Of a DNA stretch of 64,000 bases, positions 34,334 through 42,569 are shown one piece after another. Both the position numbers and the translations under genes were made by a program. Under the pieces are notes generated by a model. It was not told the DNA's origin. It was given only the letters and a program-made list of their open reading frames with translations, and made no database searches. Positions within the stretch are counted from its first letter, which is position 1. Each line of letters starts with the position of its first letter. The stretch lies in the NCBI GenBank assembly GCA_046290575.1, contig JBKAGX010000001.1:1156818-1220817 (forward strand), in the 5' to 3' direction. The DNA is from JANQQJ01 sp046290575 (lineage in GTDB: Bacteria; Pseudomonadota; Alphaproteobacteria; SMXS01).

Positions 34334-34447
34334 CCCCTCACCCTGCTCGGCTTTCGCGTTGCCTGACCTCGCCTCCCTCTCCCCGGCGGGGAGAGGGATA
34401 CAAAGGCTTGGTGAGCAGAGCGAGCCGAGCCAGCGTAGGGTGAGGGG
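34334..34447. repeat. CCCCTCACCC palindromic repeat, copy 2
   Basis: 114-bp element bounded by CCCCTCACCC and GGGTGAGGGG, with an inner CCCTCTCCCC/GGGGAGAGGG hairpin and a second small stem GCTCGGCT / AGCCGAGC. It belongs with the shorter copy at 21788-21850. Confidence 0.8.
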
Positions 34448-34474
34448 GGTGCCTGCGCGTTAGAAATACGATTG

Positions 34475-35038
34475 CTATTTGATCCGCGCAGCGAACAGGA
34501 TACCGGTCGACCAGTTCAAATAGGTTGTTCGAAAGCCCGGCTCACTTTTCATGCGCGCGATAAATGCATCGACCCTGGGCTGGTGGTTCTCCGGCCAGTT
34601 AGCCTGTGGCAGCAGATCGTCTACGATATAGAGGCCGCCAGGCGCAACCAGTGCCAGCGCCTCGTCCAGTGTCTCGAATTTGCCCGGCATGGCATCGGCG
34701 AAGATCAGGTCGAAGGGCGGGCCGTCATAGGCTTTCAGGAATGCTGCTCCATCGATGATCCGGAACGCCAGACGATGGTCATCGGATAATGCCTCCTGCG
34801 CGACTGCTGAGGCGTCGCGGTCGACGTCGATCGACAACAACTCGCTTCCCGCATCCATGCCATCTGCCAACCAGGCCGTGGACGCCCCGGTGCCCGTCCC
34901 CAGCTCCAGAATGCGGGCGGCCGGCTTACTGGCCGCCAGGGTGCGCAGCAGCGATCCCGTTTCCAGGTCAATCGCCATGTCGAAGCCCAGGGCCTTGGTC
35001 CCGCGTTCGATGGCGTGCAGGGGTTTTGGTCTCTGCAT
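34475..35038 (-). CDS. Class I SAM-dependent methyltransferase
   Basis: 187 residues from the ATG at 35038, two bases after the ccdB stop; a TTG two codons earlier is possible. SAM motif I is 'RILELGTGTGASTAWLADGM', motif II acid in 'LLSIDVDRDA', and 'FDLIFADAMPGKF' and 'LVAPGGLYIVDDLLPQANW' follow, as in O-methyltransferases of the Methyltransf_24/catechol type. A substrate cannot be assigned. It is not BioC, which is longer and has other motifs, despite lying next to biotin genes. It may be cotranscribed with ccdAB. Confidence 0.88.
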   Translation of the reverse strand: MQRPKPLHAIERGTKALGFDMAIDLETGSLLRTLAASKPAARILELGTGTGASTAWLADGMDAGSELLSIDVDRDASAVAQEALSDDHRLAFRIIDGAAFLKAYDGPPFDLIFADAMPGKFETLDEALALVAPGGLYIVDDLLPQANWPENHQPRVDAFIARMKSEPGFRTTYLNWSTGILFAARIK

Positions 35039-35040
35039 TT

Positions 35041-35355
35041 TCAAAACCCGCTGATCAGAAAGTCTATGGCAGCAATGATTGCATCATGATGGGCCTCAAC
35101 CGTTCCGATTATGGGGCCGACCATGCCGGGTTCCAGGCCAACGATCTCTTGGGTCATCAGTGTCAAACTCTCGCCGTCTATATCGAAGATTGGGTTCAGC
35201 CGGTTGGCGGGTTTGTAGGTTGACGGTCGGTGCAGCGGAATGACGACCTTGGTCTGAATGTCGTAAACAAGATCGCTCTGTACGATCACGAAGTACGGAA
35301 CTGCATTTTCCCGATACCCTGTCGTGTTCCTGATCAGGTCGAATTGCGACGCCAT
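35041..35355 (-). CDS. ccdB: CcdB-family toxin
   Basis: 104 residues, the length of CcdB (DNA gyrase poison). Family landmarks: 'FDLIRNTTGYRENAVPYFVIVQSDL', split here as an N-terminal beta strand and 'PYFVIVQSD', then 'TKVVIPLHRP', 'LNPIFDIDGESLTLMTQEI' and a C-terminal helix 'HHDAIIAAIDFLISGF'. In F-plasmid CcdB the last Trp-Gly-Ile is needed for gyrase poisoning; here the end is 'SGF', which may alter potency. It overlaps ccdA by 22 bp, the usual arrangement for coupled antitoxin-toxin translation. Confidence 0.93.
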   Translation of the reverse strand: MASQFDLIRNTTGYRENAVPYFVIVQSDLVYDIQTKVVIPLHRPSTYKPANRLNPIFDIDGESLTLMTQEIVGLEPGMVGPIIGTVEAHHDAIIAAIDFLISGF

Positions 35356-35591
35356 AGGTGGCTACCAATAGTTCCATGTTCGGCGACGTAGTGATTGTAG
35401 GATTCAATCGCCTCGCGGTTTTCCTCCAGCCACTGCTTTTCTTTCTCGCGGTTAACGGCAAGCCGCAGGCTTTCTTCGAAGGTCTGAGAAAGGTTAAGGC
35501 CCAGTGCCTTGGCCTCTTCGATCAACGACTTGTCTGCGGTCAGGTTGACCGGTCTTCGTTTCCCGCGAGAGACTCGCTCGGGCCGATTCAT
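35334..35591 (-). CDS. ccdA: CcdA-family antitoxin
   Basis: 85 residues. The N-terminal part is a ribbon-helix-helix DNA-binding domain ('RRPVNLTADKSLIEEAKAL'), the C-terminal part ('WLEENREAIESYNHYVAEHG') matches the CcdA region that wraps CcdB, and the end 'LWRRNST' varies from the more usual 'WR.F'. Upstream of its start lie four ATGCGCAT-type sites in perfect 13-bp steps, fitting autorepression by a CcdA-CcdB chain. It sits tight against the end of bioD, so the promoter must lie within the bioD 3' end. Confidence 0.92.
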   Translation of the reverse strand: MNRPERVSRGKRRPVNLTADKSLIEEAKALGLNLSQTFEESLRLAVNREKEKQWLEENREAIESYNHYVAEHGTIGSHLWRRNST

Positions 35592-35636
35592 GCGTATTCT
35601 CCATGCGCATCAATTATGCGCATATTCTATGCGCAT
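35590..35636 (-). promoter_or_regulatory. Four-site CcdA operator, 13-bp phased
   Basis: Palindromic octamers begin at 35590 (ATGCGTAT), 35603, 35616 and 35629 (each ATGCGCAT), exactly 13 bp apart. The first overlaps the ccdA start codon and the last touches the bioD stop codon. Confidence 0.82.
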
Positions 35637-36304
35637 TACGCCCCTGTCACAAGCGACGTCAAATCCGGGGCGGATTTCCAGTCCTTGACGCGGGGCAGCA
35701 GAACGAAGCGCGTGCCAGGCAGAAAACGCTGCAGCGTATCGCGGGTCTCTTCCAAGGGGACAGGGCTTTCGAGGGATTCTGAAATCACGATACCGGCGAC
35801 CGGGATATCCCGGCCGATCAGCGATTCATAGGTCGCAATCGTGTGGCTGAGCGTGCCCAGATAGCTGCCGACGACGAGGATGGTCGGCATATCGAGTGCG
35901 TCGATCCAGTCGACGACCATATGGGAGTGGTCCACCGGTACGAAGGCACCGCCGACGCCTTCGATCAGCAACATATCTTCGGGATGCCCGGCACGGCAAT
36001 AATCGATCAGGTCGTCAAAGTTGATTTCTTTGCCTTCGCGCCTGGCGGCCATGTCGGGCGACAGCGGCGCAATGAACCGCCAGGGCGAAACCCTGGTCAC
36101 CCAGTCCGCGTCAACCCTGTGGCCCATGGCGCGAATGATTTCATAGGTATCCGTGGCTTCCATCCGGTTTTCGGCAAAGTCGCTGATCACAGGTTTGAGC
36201 GCGAGCACGCTTTTGCCTTGCTGCCGCAGTTGCCAGGTCAACGCGCAGGTGACCAGGGTCTTGCCGATACCCGTTCCGGAAGAGGTAATGAAGAATTTGC
36301 TCAT
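35636..36304 (-). CDS. bioD: Dethiobiotin synthetase
   Basis: 222 residues. The P-loop is 'FFITSSGTGIGKTLVTCAL' (2-20), with 'LLIEGVGGAFVPVD' as the second conserved block and 'KPVISDF' holding the lysine that binds diaminopelargonate. It closes the ureido ring of dethiobiotin using CO2 and ATP. The start overlaps the stop of bioF by ATGA, forming a bioF-bioD operon that diverges from bioB-bioA. The stop codon lies against the ccdAB operator. Confidence 0.95.
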   Translation of the reverse strand: MSKFFITSSGTGIGKTLVTCALTWQLRQQGKSVLALKPVISDFAENRMEATDTYEIIRAMGHRVDADWVTRVSPWRFIAPLSPDMAARREGKEINFDDLIDYCRAGHPEDMLLIEGVGGAFVPVDHSHMVVDWIDALDMPTILVVGSYLGTLSHTIATYESLIGRDIPVAGIVISESLESPVPLEETRDTLQRFLPGTRFVLLPRVKDWKSAPDLTSLVTGA

Positions 36305-37455
36305 GCGGCCAGGTCCAGATCGCGGATGGTGCTGACCAACCCGTCGATTTCCCGCGTGGTGTGCTGGGCGGTGAAGGTAAAGCGCAGCCGGGCGGTGCCT
36401 TCGGGCACGGTGGGCGGGCGAATCCCGGTGACCAGATAGCCCCTGTCTTCCAATGCTGACGACGCGCGCATCACCCGCTCCGCCTCTCCCAGAATTAAAG
36501 GCACGATGGGGGTTTCCGGCGCGCGCAGATTGAGCGCGCTGCAGAAATGGCCGGCGTTCTCCACCGGGCGGGCACAGAGCGCGGGGTCCTGTTCGATCAG
36601 TTCGAGCGCTGCAATGGACGCAGCAGCCATTGCCGGAGGCAGACCGGTCGAATAGACAAAGCTGCGCGCGCGGTTGCGGACCAGGTCGATCACCGGCCGG
36701 CTGGCGCAGAGATAGCCGCCATAGGCGCCGATGGATTTTGAGAGCGTCCCCATCTGCAGCGGGATATCGGCATGGGTGCCGCTGACAATCCCGGAGCCAC
36801 GGCCGTCGGCGAGCACGCCCAGGCCATGCGCATCGTCGGTCATCAACCAGGCGTCATGCTCGTTTGCCAGCGCGGCGAGGCGCACGATGGGGGCGATATT
36901 GCCGTCCATGCTGAACACCCCGTCGCTGACAATCAGGCAATGATTGAATGCACTGCGATGTTCTTTCAGCAACGCGTCTAGATGATCCATATCCACATGG
37001 CGATAGGGCTTTACGTCAGCCCGGCTAAGTTGGGCGCCGCCATGCAGGCAGGCGTGGTTCAGTTCATCCATCAGGATCAGATCGCCCGGCCCGGCGACAC
37101 ACGGGATGATGCCGATATTGGCCAGATAGCCGCTACCGAACACCATCGCCGATTCGGTGCCCTTGAAAGCCGCGAGTTTCGCTTCCAGCTCCTCCAACGG
37201 CGGCGTATTGCCGCTGATCAGGCGCGAGCCACCGGAGCCGGTACCATAGCGCTCCGTCGCGGCATTAGCGGCGGCGATGACGTCGGGGTGGTGCGACAGG
37301 TTCAGATAGTCGTTGCAGCAGAACGAGATCATCTCCCGACCAGCGCGGCGTACATGGATGTCGCTGAACCGGTCGGTTGCATAAAGGTGACGGCGCAAGC
37401 CCCGGTCTTCCAGTTCGCCGAGCTTCGCCGATGCATATTCGTCCAAGGAACTCAT
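36301..37455 (-). CDS. bioF: 8-amino-7-oxononanoate synthase
   Basis: 384 residues from the ATG at 37455 (MSSLDEYASAK); the frame stays open upstream but would overlap the bioB leader. It is a PLP alpha-oxoamine synthase: 'FCCNDYLNLSHHPDV' at the front, 'GTGSGGSRLISGN', the PLP-aspartate region 'LMTDDAHGLGVLADGRG' and the Schiff-base lysine in 'GTLSKSIGAYGGYL'. It condenses pimeloyl thioester with alanine. First gene of bioF-bioD, divergent from bioB with 82 bp between start codons. Confidence 0.95.
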   Translation of the reverse strand: MSSLDEYASAKLGELEDRGLRRHLYATDRFSDIHVRRAGREMISFCCNDYLNLSHHPDVIAAANAATERYGTGSGGSRLISGNTPPLEELEAKLAAFKGTESAMVFGSGYLANIGIIPCVAGPGDLILMDELNHACLHGGAQLSRADVKPYRHVDMDHLDALLKEHRSAFNHCLIVSDGVFSMDGNIAPIVRLAALANEHDAWLMTDDAHGLGVLADGRGSGIVSGTHADIPLQMGTLSKSIGAYGGYLCASRPVIDLVRNRARSFVYSTGLPPAMAAASIAALELIEQDPALCARPVENAGHFCSALNLRAPETPIVPLILGEAERVMRASSALEDRGYLVTGIRPPTVPEGTARLRFTFTAQHTTREIDGLVSTIRDLDLAA

Positions 37456-37537
37456 GCGCGTTGCTCTAGCATACTCGCTTCGGCTTGACATCACATCTGC
37501 GCCCGTGAAGGGTAGCCCCGATTTCGGAGACTTGCCC

Positions 37538-38524
37538 ATGACTGATACCCCTATCCGGCACGACTGGACGCTCGACCAGATCGAGGCGCTGTTCGCATTG
37601 CCGTTCAACGATCTGATGTTTGAGGCTCAAAGCGCGCACCGGGCGCACTTTGATCCCAACAAGGTACAGCTCAGCACGCTGCTGTCGATCAAGACCGGCG
37701 GCTGCCCCGAAGACTGTAAGTACTGCCCCCAGGCGGCCCAGTACACGACCGGCGTGGAGGCAGAAAAGCTCTTGCCGCTGGAAACGGTGATCGAGGACGC
37801 CAAACGTGCCAGAGCCAACGGGGCTTCGCGCTACTGCATGGGCGCGGCATGGCGTAACCCCAAGGACAAGGACCTCGACAAGGTCATCGACATGATTCAG
37901 GGTGTGCGCGGCCTTGGCATGGAAACCTGCGTCACGCTGGGCATGCTGTCCGGCCCGCAGGCGCAGAAGCTCAAGGCCGCCGGGCTCGACTACTACAACC
38001 ACAATGTCGATACGTCGCGGGACTACTACGGTGAGGTAATCACATCACGCACCTATGACGATCGGCTCGACACCCTTGAAAATGTGCGCGACGCCGGCAT
38101 CAATGTGTGCTCTGGCGGCATTGTGGGGATGGGCGAAACCCGCGCCGATCGGGCCGGGATGCTGATGACGCTGGCCAATTTGCCGCAGCATCCGGAAAGC
38201 GTGCCTATCAATATGCTGGTGCAGGTCGAAGGCACGCCGTTCTTTGATCTGGATAAGCTCGATGCGTTCGAATTCGTACGCACCATTGCCGTAGCCCGCA
38301 TCATGATGCCGGCAAGTTTTGTGCGCCTGTCCGCCGGGCGTGAGGAAATGCCGGAAGGCATTCAGGCGCTCTGTTTTCTGGCTGGTGCCAATTCAATCTT
38401 CTATGGCGAGAAGCTGCTGACAACGCCCAATCCCGAAAACAACCGGGACATGGCGATGTTCGAACGCCTGGGTATCGAGCCGCTGGCGGCAGAGGACTTG
38501 GCCACACTAAACGCGGCAGAATGA
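37538..38524 (+). CDS. bioB: Biotin synthase
   Basis: 328 residues from the ATG at 37538 (MTDTPIRHDW), with GGAGA eight bases ahead. The radical-SAM [4Fe-4S] motif CxxxCxxC is 'GGCPEDCKYCPQ' (C56, C60, C63). The [2Fe-2S] sulfur-donor ligands are seen in 'RYCMGAAWRN', 'METCVTLGM' and 'NVCSGGIVGMGE', with the conserved Arg in 'VRLSAGREEM'. It inserts sulfur into dethiobiotin. The stop overlaps bioA by ATGA. Confidence 0.97.
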   Translation: MTDTPIRHDWTLDQIEALFALPFNDLMFEAQSAHRAHFDPNKVQLSTLLSIKTGGCPEDCKYCPQAAQYTTGVEAEKLLPLETVIEDAKRARANGASRYCMGAAWRNPKDKDLDKVIDMIQGVRGLGMETCVTLGMLSGPQAQKLKAAGLDYYNHNVDTSRDYYGEVITSRTYDDRLDTLENVRDAGINVCSGGIVGMGETRADRAGMLMTLANLPQHPESVPINMLVQVEGTPFFDLDKLDAFEFVRTIAVARIMMPASFVRLSAGREEMPEGIQALCFLAGANSIFYGEKLLTTPNPENNRDMAMFERLGIEPLAAEDLATLNAAE

Positions 38525-39843
38525 CCGCCGACCTGCCGCGTCTGCCCAACAGCGCCCCGGCATGGCAGCGCGACGGGCAAGATCATGTCTGGATGCCCTA
38601 TACCCAGATGCAGACTACCGCGCCGCCGTTGCCCGTGGCGCGCACCGACGGCGTTCGCATCATTCTGGAGGACGGGCGTGAGTTGATCGACGGCACGGCC
38701 TCCTGGTGGACGGCCTGCCATGGCTACAATCACCCGCACATCACCGCTGCGATATCGAAACAGGCGGCCGAAATGCCGCACGTCATGTTCGGTGGCTTGT
38801 CGCATGAGCCGGCCTTCGCGCTGGCCAGCCGCCTGGCGGCGCTAACACCAGGCGATCTGAACCGTGTGTTCTATGCTGACGGTGGCTCTGTCGCGGTCGA
38901 AGTCGCCATGAAAATGGCGCTGCAATACTTCATCAACAAAGGTCATGCGGGGCGTACCCGGTTCGTCAGTTTCCTGGGCGGATATCATGGCGACACCTTT
39001 GGCGCGATGTCCGTCTGTGATCCTGAAGACGGCATGCACAGTCTGTTCGCCGACACCATGCCGAAGAACCATATTCGACCGTTGCCGGAAACAGCGGTGG
39101 AGATGGCGGCGTTCAGAACTTTTCTGGAAGAAGAATGTGATGGCATCGCCGCTGTGATCATTGAACCCCTTGTTCAGGGGGCGGCGGGGATGCGGATGCA
39201 CGGCGCGGACGTGTTGCAGGGACTTCGCGAGGCCTGTGACTCGACCGGAACCTTGTTGATCTTCGATGAAATCTTCACCGGCTTTGGGCGGACGGGCAGC
39301 CTTTTTGCCTGCGAAGAGGCGGGGGTGGTGCCGGACATCATGTGCATCGGAAAAGCGCTCACCGGTGGAACCATGCCTTTGTCGGCGGCCATTGCCCGTG
39401 ACCATGTGTTTGAAGCGTTTTTGAGCGACGAGCCGGGCGCAGCCCTGATGCACGGGCCCACTTTCATGGCCAACCCGCTGTCCTGCGCGGCCGCCAATGC
39501 CTCGCTTGATCTGTTCGAGGATGGCACGTGGAAAAGTCGTGTGCAGCATATCGAAGCCAAGCTTAGACAAGCCTTTATGCCCCAGGCGTTCGAGCACGGC
39601 ATTAGGTCAGTTCGGGTACAAGGGGCGATTGCCGCGATAGAGTTGGAAGACATCGGTGACGCAGATGCCCTGAAACGTGCCTTCGTTGATCACGGCGTCT
39701 TCCTGCGGCCTATCGGCAACGTCGTTTATATGACACCGCCCTTCATTATCGCAGACGAAGACCTGGATAGCCTGACCGGGGCCGTGGTCGATGTGCTGAG
39801 CCGTCTGGAACCCGGCAAGGAAACCGCTTTGCCGGTGCGGTAA
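38521..39843 (+). CDS. bioA: Adenosylmethionine-8-amino-7-oxononanoate aminotransferase
   Basis: 440 residues of the class III PLP aminotransferases, BioA branch. 'HVWMPYTQM' near the start and 'DGTASWWTACHGYNHP' are specific to BioA, which needs these residues to accept SAM as amino donor. 'FVSFLGGYHGDTFGAMSV', 'LLIFDEIFTGFGRTGS' (PLP Asp) and 'CIGKALTGG' (Schiff-base Lys) complete the active site. It makes 7,8-diaminononanoate. Coupled to bioB by a 4-bp overlap; the M24 aminopeptidase gene follows 19 bp later. Confidence 0.96.
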   Translation: MTADLPRLPNSAPAWQRDGQDHVWMPYTQMQTTAPPLPVARTDGVRIILEDGRELIDGTASWWTACHGYNHPHITAAISKQAAEMPHVMFGGLSHEPAFALASRLAALTPGDLNRVFYADGGSVAVEVAMKMALQYFINKGHAGRTRFVSFLGGYHGDTFGAMSVCDPEDGMHSLFADTMPKNHIRPLPETAVEMAAFRTFLEEECDGIAAVIIEPLVQGAAGMRMHGADVLQGLREACDSTGTLLIFDEIFTGFGRTGSLFACEEAGVVPDIMCIGKALTGGTMPLSAAIARDHVFEAFLSDEPGAALMHGPTFMANPLSCAAANASLDLFEDGTWKSRVQHIEAKLRQAFMPQAFEHGIRSVRVQGAIAAIELEDIGDADALKRAFVDHGVFLRPIGNVVYMTPPFIIADEDLDSLTGAVVDVLSRLEPGKETALPVR

Positions 39844-39862
39844 GAGGGCCAATATAGGGATC

Positions 39863-41830
39863 ATGAGCAAAGTGGATGAAACCAGTAGCGGAACCTGGGG
39901 CGCCGATGTGGCTGACCGTCTGCGCGCGGTCGCCGCTGCGCCCATCAGTCTTGTCGACGGTGTCGATGCGGCGCTGATTGGTGACGATGAAGCGGCGAAA
40001 AAGGCTGGCGCACTTGCGCAGGCCTTTGAAGCTGATGTCGAGACCGAATGCGGTGCGGATCGGGTTGCTGCGTTGCGTGAAGAGATGGTGCAGCTCGGGA
40101 TCGATGGGTTTGTTGTGCCGATGGCCGACGAGTACCAGAATGAGTACGTGCCGCACTATGCAAAGCGCATCGCGTGGCTGAGCGGGTTCCTGGGCTCGGC
40201 GGGCACGATCATTGTTCTTCAGGACCGCGCTGCCCTGTTTACGGATGGCCGTTATACGATTCAGGCGCGCGATCAGGTGGACGCAGAGATTTTTGAAACC
40301 AGGGGCCACCTGGATATTGATGCCTGGCTGGAGGAGGCCGTCGCCGAGGGTCAGCGGATTGGTTATGACCCCTGGCTGCATACGGCGGGAGGCAAGGAGA
40401 CGCTGGAAAAGGCCTGCAAGACGGTCGGCGCGACATTGGTCGCCGTCGACAACAATCCCATTGATGCCGTTTGGCCAAACCAGCCGCCCAAACCATTAGC
40501 GCGTATCGTTCCGCATCCGATCGAATTTTCGGGTGAAAGCGCCGCCGACAAGCGCGTGCGCATAACAGAGAAGGTGAAAGAGGCGAACGCGCAGGCGCTG
40601 GTTCTTTCTGCGACGGATTCGATTGCCTGGCTGTTGAACATTCGTGGTGCGGATGTGTCGCGGACGCCGCTCGCACTGGCCTATGCGGTGCTGCACGACG
40701 ACGCATCCGTTGATCTGTTTGTCGATGACCGCAAGGTTGATGCCGATCTGCGCGCGCATCTCGGTAATCAGGTCAAGATCCTGCCCGAGGACGGGTTGGA
40801 TCCGACGCTCGATCTGCTCGGGGCCGACGCCAAGACCGTAATCGCCGGGCCTTTAACACCTGTGGCGATCACTGACCGGTTGGAGGCTGCGGGCGCTGAG
40901 GTGAAGCGCGCGGCGGACCCCTGCCAACTCGCCAAAGCCATCAAAAACAAGACGGAATTGGACGGTACCCGCGCCGCCCATCGGCGTGACGGCGTGGCGT
41001 TGACTAAATTCCTCGCCTGGCTTGACGCCGAAGCACCGAAGGGGACGGTCGACGAACTGTCTGCGGCCACACAGCTTCAAGCCTTCCGGCTGGAAAACGA
41101 GAATATCCGCGATCTCAGTTTCGATACGATTTCCGGCGCTGGCCCGAATGGTGCCATCGTGCACTACCGGGTCAACGAGGCCACCAATCTGAAACTGGAG
41201 CCCGGTCAGCTCTACCTCGTCGACTCAGGCGCGCAATATCTGGATGGCACCACCGACGTAACGCGCACGGTCGCGATTGGCGAGCCGACCGCTGAAATGC
41301 GCGATCGGTTCACCCGTGTCCTCAAGGGCCATATTGCGCTCGCCCGGGCTCGGTTCCCTGAAGGCACGACCGGCAGTCAGCTGGATGTCCTGGCCCGTGG
41401 CACCCTGTGGCAGGCCGGTCTGGATTTCAAACATGGTACCGGCCACGGGGTCGGCAGTTATCTCGGGGTTCATGAAGGTCCGCATAGTATCTCGCCGCGT
41501 CCGTCAACCGTTGCGCTTGAGGCGGGCATGATCGTCTCCAACGAACCGGGCTATTACAAGGAAGGCGAATACGGCATCAGGGTGGAGAATCTGATTGCCG
41601 TGATTGAACTCGAAAAGGGTGAGGATGACGCGCGCTTCTTTGGATTCGAGACACTGACCCTGGCTCCCATCGACACTCGGTTGATCGATGTGACGCTTCT
41701 GTCAGATGACGACATAGACTGGCTGAACGCATATCACGCCCGCGTCCGTACCGCGCTATCGGAACGCGTTGACGCCCAAACGTGCAACTGGCTGGACGCC
41801 GCGACGGCGCCGCTTACGCCGCCGGCCTGA
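39863..41830 (+). CDS. Xaa-Pro aminopeptidase (M24B, long form)
   Basis: 655 residues in the three-domain layout of cytosolic aminopeptidase P1: two creatinase-type N-terminal domains (about 65-190 and 205-365) and a C-terminal pita-bread domain. Mn2+ ligands are recognisable: Asp in 'LVDSGAQYLDG', Asp in 'TTDVTRT', His in 'KHGTGHGVGSYLGVHEG', Glu in 'VSNEPGYY' and Glu in 'IRVENL'. It removes an N-terminal residue before proline. About 60 N-terminal residues precede the usual start and have no clear match. Its end overlaps the converging 7-TM gene by 17 bp. Confidence 0.94.
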   Translation: MSKVDETSSGTWGADVADRLRAVAAAPISLVDGVDAALIGDDEAAKKAGALAQAFEADVETECGADRVAALREEMVQLGIDGFVVPMADEYQNEYVPHYAKRIAWLSGFLGSAGTIIVLQDRAALFTDGRYTIQARDQVDAEIFETRGHLDIDAWLEEAVAEGQRIGYDPWLHTAGGKETLEKACKTVGATLVAVDNNPIDAVWPNQPPKPLARIVPHPIEFSGESAADKRVRITEKVKEANAQALVLSATDSIAWLLNIRGADVSRTPLALAYAVLHDDASVDLFVDDRKVDADLRAHLGNQVKILPEDGLDPTLDLLGADAKTVIAGPLTPVAITDRLEAAGAEVKRAADPCQLAKAIKNKTELDGTRAAHRRDGVALTKFLAWLDAEAPKGTVDELSAATQLQAFRLENENIRDLSFDTISGAGPNGAIVHYRVNEATNLKLEPGQLYLVDSGAQYLDGTTDVTRTVAIGEPTAEMRDRFTRVLKGHIALARARFPEGTTGSQLDVLARGTLWQAGLDFKHGTGHGVGSYLGVHEGPHSISPRPSTVALEAGMIVSNEPGYYKEGEYGIRVENLIAVIELEKGEDDARFFGFETLTLAPIDTRLIDVTLLSDDDIDWLNAYHARVRTALSERVDAQTCNWLDAATAPLTPPA

Positions 41831-42569
41831 CCGGTCGACCGTCGATCGAGCCTATCCACCAACGAAGAACGGCTAGTGTCACCAGCGCTAATATGCCTGC
41901 GCCGATCATAAATGGAATTGTGTCTCGGAAGGGCCACAAGAGGTCGAGATAGGCCGTCAGCACATTCAACAGCGTAAACACTGTCGCGCCGGTCAGGACC
42001 GAACGGCTGCGCAGAATGGTCCCGAATTTTACGAACCAGATTGAGGCTGCAAAACAGGTCAGCCGGAACGCGATGATGTTGAATTCCAGCGGTGTGATCG
42101 CGGTCATGACAAACAGCTGCATGCAGACGGCAACGACAAAGATCCCGATCCCGTTGCCGGTGAAACGCGGTTCCAGCACAAACATGTCAGTCCGATCCGG
42201 CTGCCGGAGAGACATTGCAAGGGCCAGCAGAGCGACGCTGCCGATGAACCCGATCAACCACATCGCGGTCGCCGGGTAGGCGATTTTTGCCTGTTCCAGG
42301 ACATGCGCGTCAGTCAACAGGTAGAAGCAAACCATGCCGATCACGGCTCCGTATGCACGGCAGACCCGCCAGAACCGAATGCCCGTTCTGGCCTGATGCA
42401 GCCGCGTGGAGACTTCAAACAAGATGATGGCGCCAACAGCAATGATCGCGGCGAGACTGCCCAGATTCGGGTAGCCCGTTCGCCACGCGAGCACTGCCAA
42501 ACTGGCACACAGGGCCAGCATCACGACATGGGCGATTATGGTAACACCAGCGCCGCGCCGCCGCTTCAT
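41814..42569 (-). CDS. Seven-TM membrane protein of unknown function
   Basis: 251 residues with about seven hydrophobic segments (roughly 10-28, 35-52, 68-86, 98-118, 139-158, 163-180, 190-240 as two). A basic N-terminus 'MKRRRGAG' suggests it lies in the cytoplasm. 'RLHQARTGIRFWRVCRAYGA' and 'DRTDMFVLEPRFTGN' are polar loops. I recognise no family. It is the last gene of a five-gene chain and overlaps the M48-like gene by ATGA, so it is probably made with that exported pseudo-protease and may be its membrane partner. Confidence 0.72.
   Translation of the reverse strand: MKRRRGAGVTIIAHVVMLALCASLAVLAWRTGYPNLGSLAAIIAVGAIILFEVSTRLHQARTGIRFWRVCRAYGAVIGMVCFYLLTDAHVLEQAKIAYPATAMWLIGFIGSVALLALAMSLRQPDRTDMFVLEPRFTGNGIGIFVVAVCMQLFVMTAITPLEFNIIAFRLTCFAASIWFVKFGTILRSRSVLTGATVFTLLNVLTAYLDLLWPFRDTIPFMIGAGILALVTLAVLRWWIGSIDGRPVRPAA

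Noticed and set aside
34475..35038. Methyltransferase next to biotin genes as BioC
   Set aside because: Motif I and the rest match small O-methyltransferases; BioC is longer and the gene lies beyond ccdAB on a separate unit.
37456..37537. BioR or BirA operator between bioF and bioB
   Set aside because: A TTGACA is present at 37485 but no good -10 follows at 17 bp, and no TTATCTATAA-like or long BirA dyad is seen.
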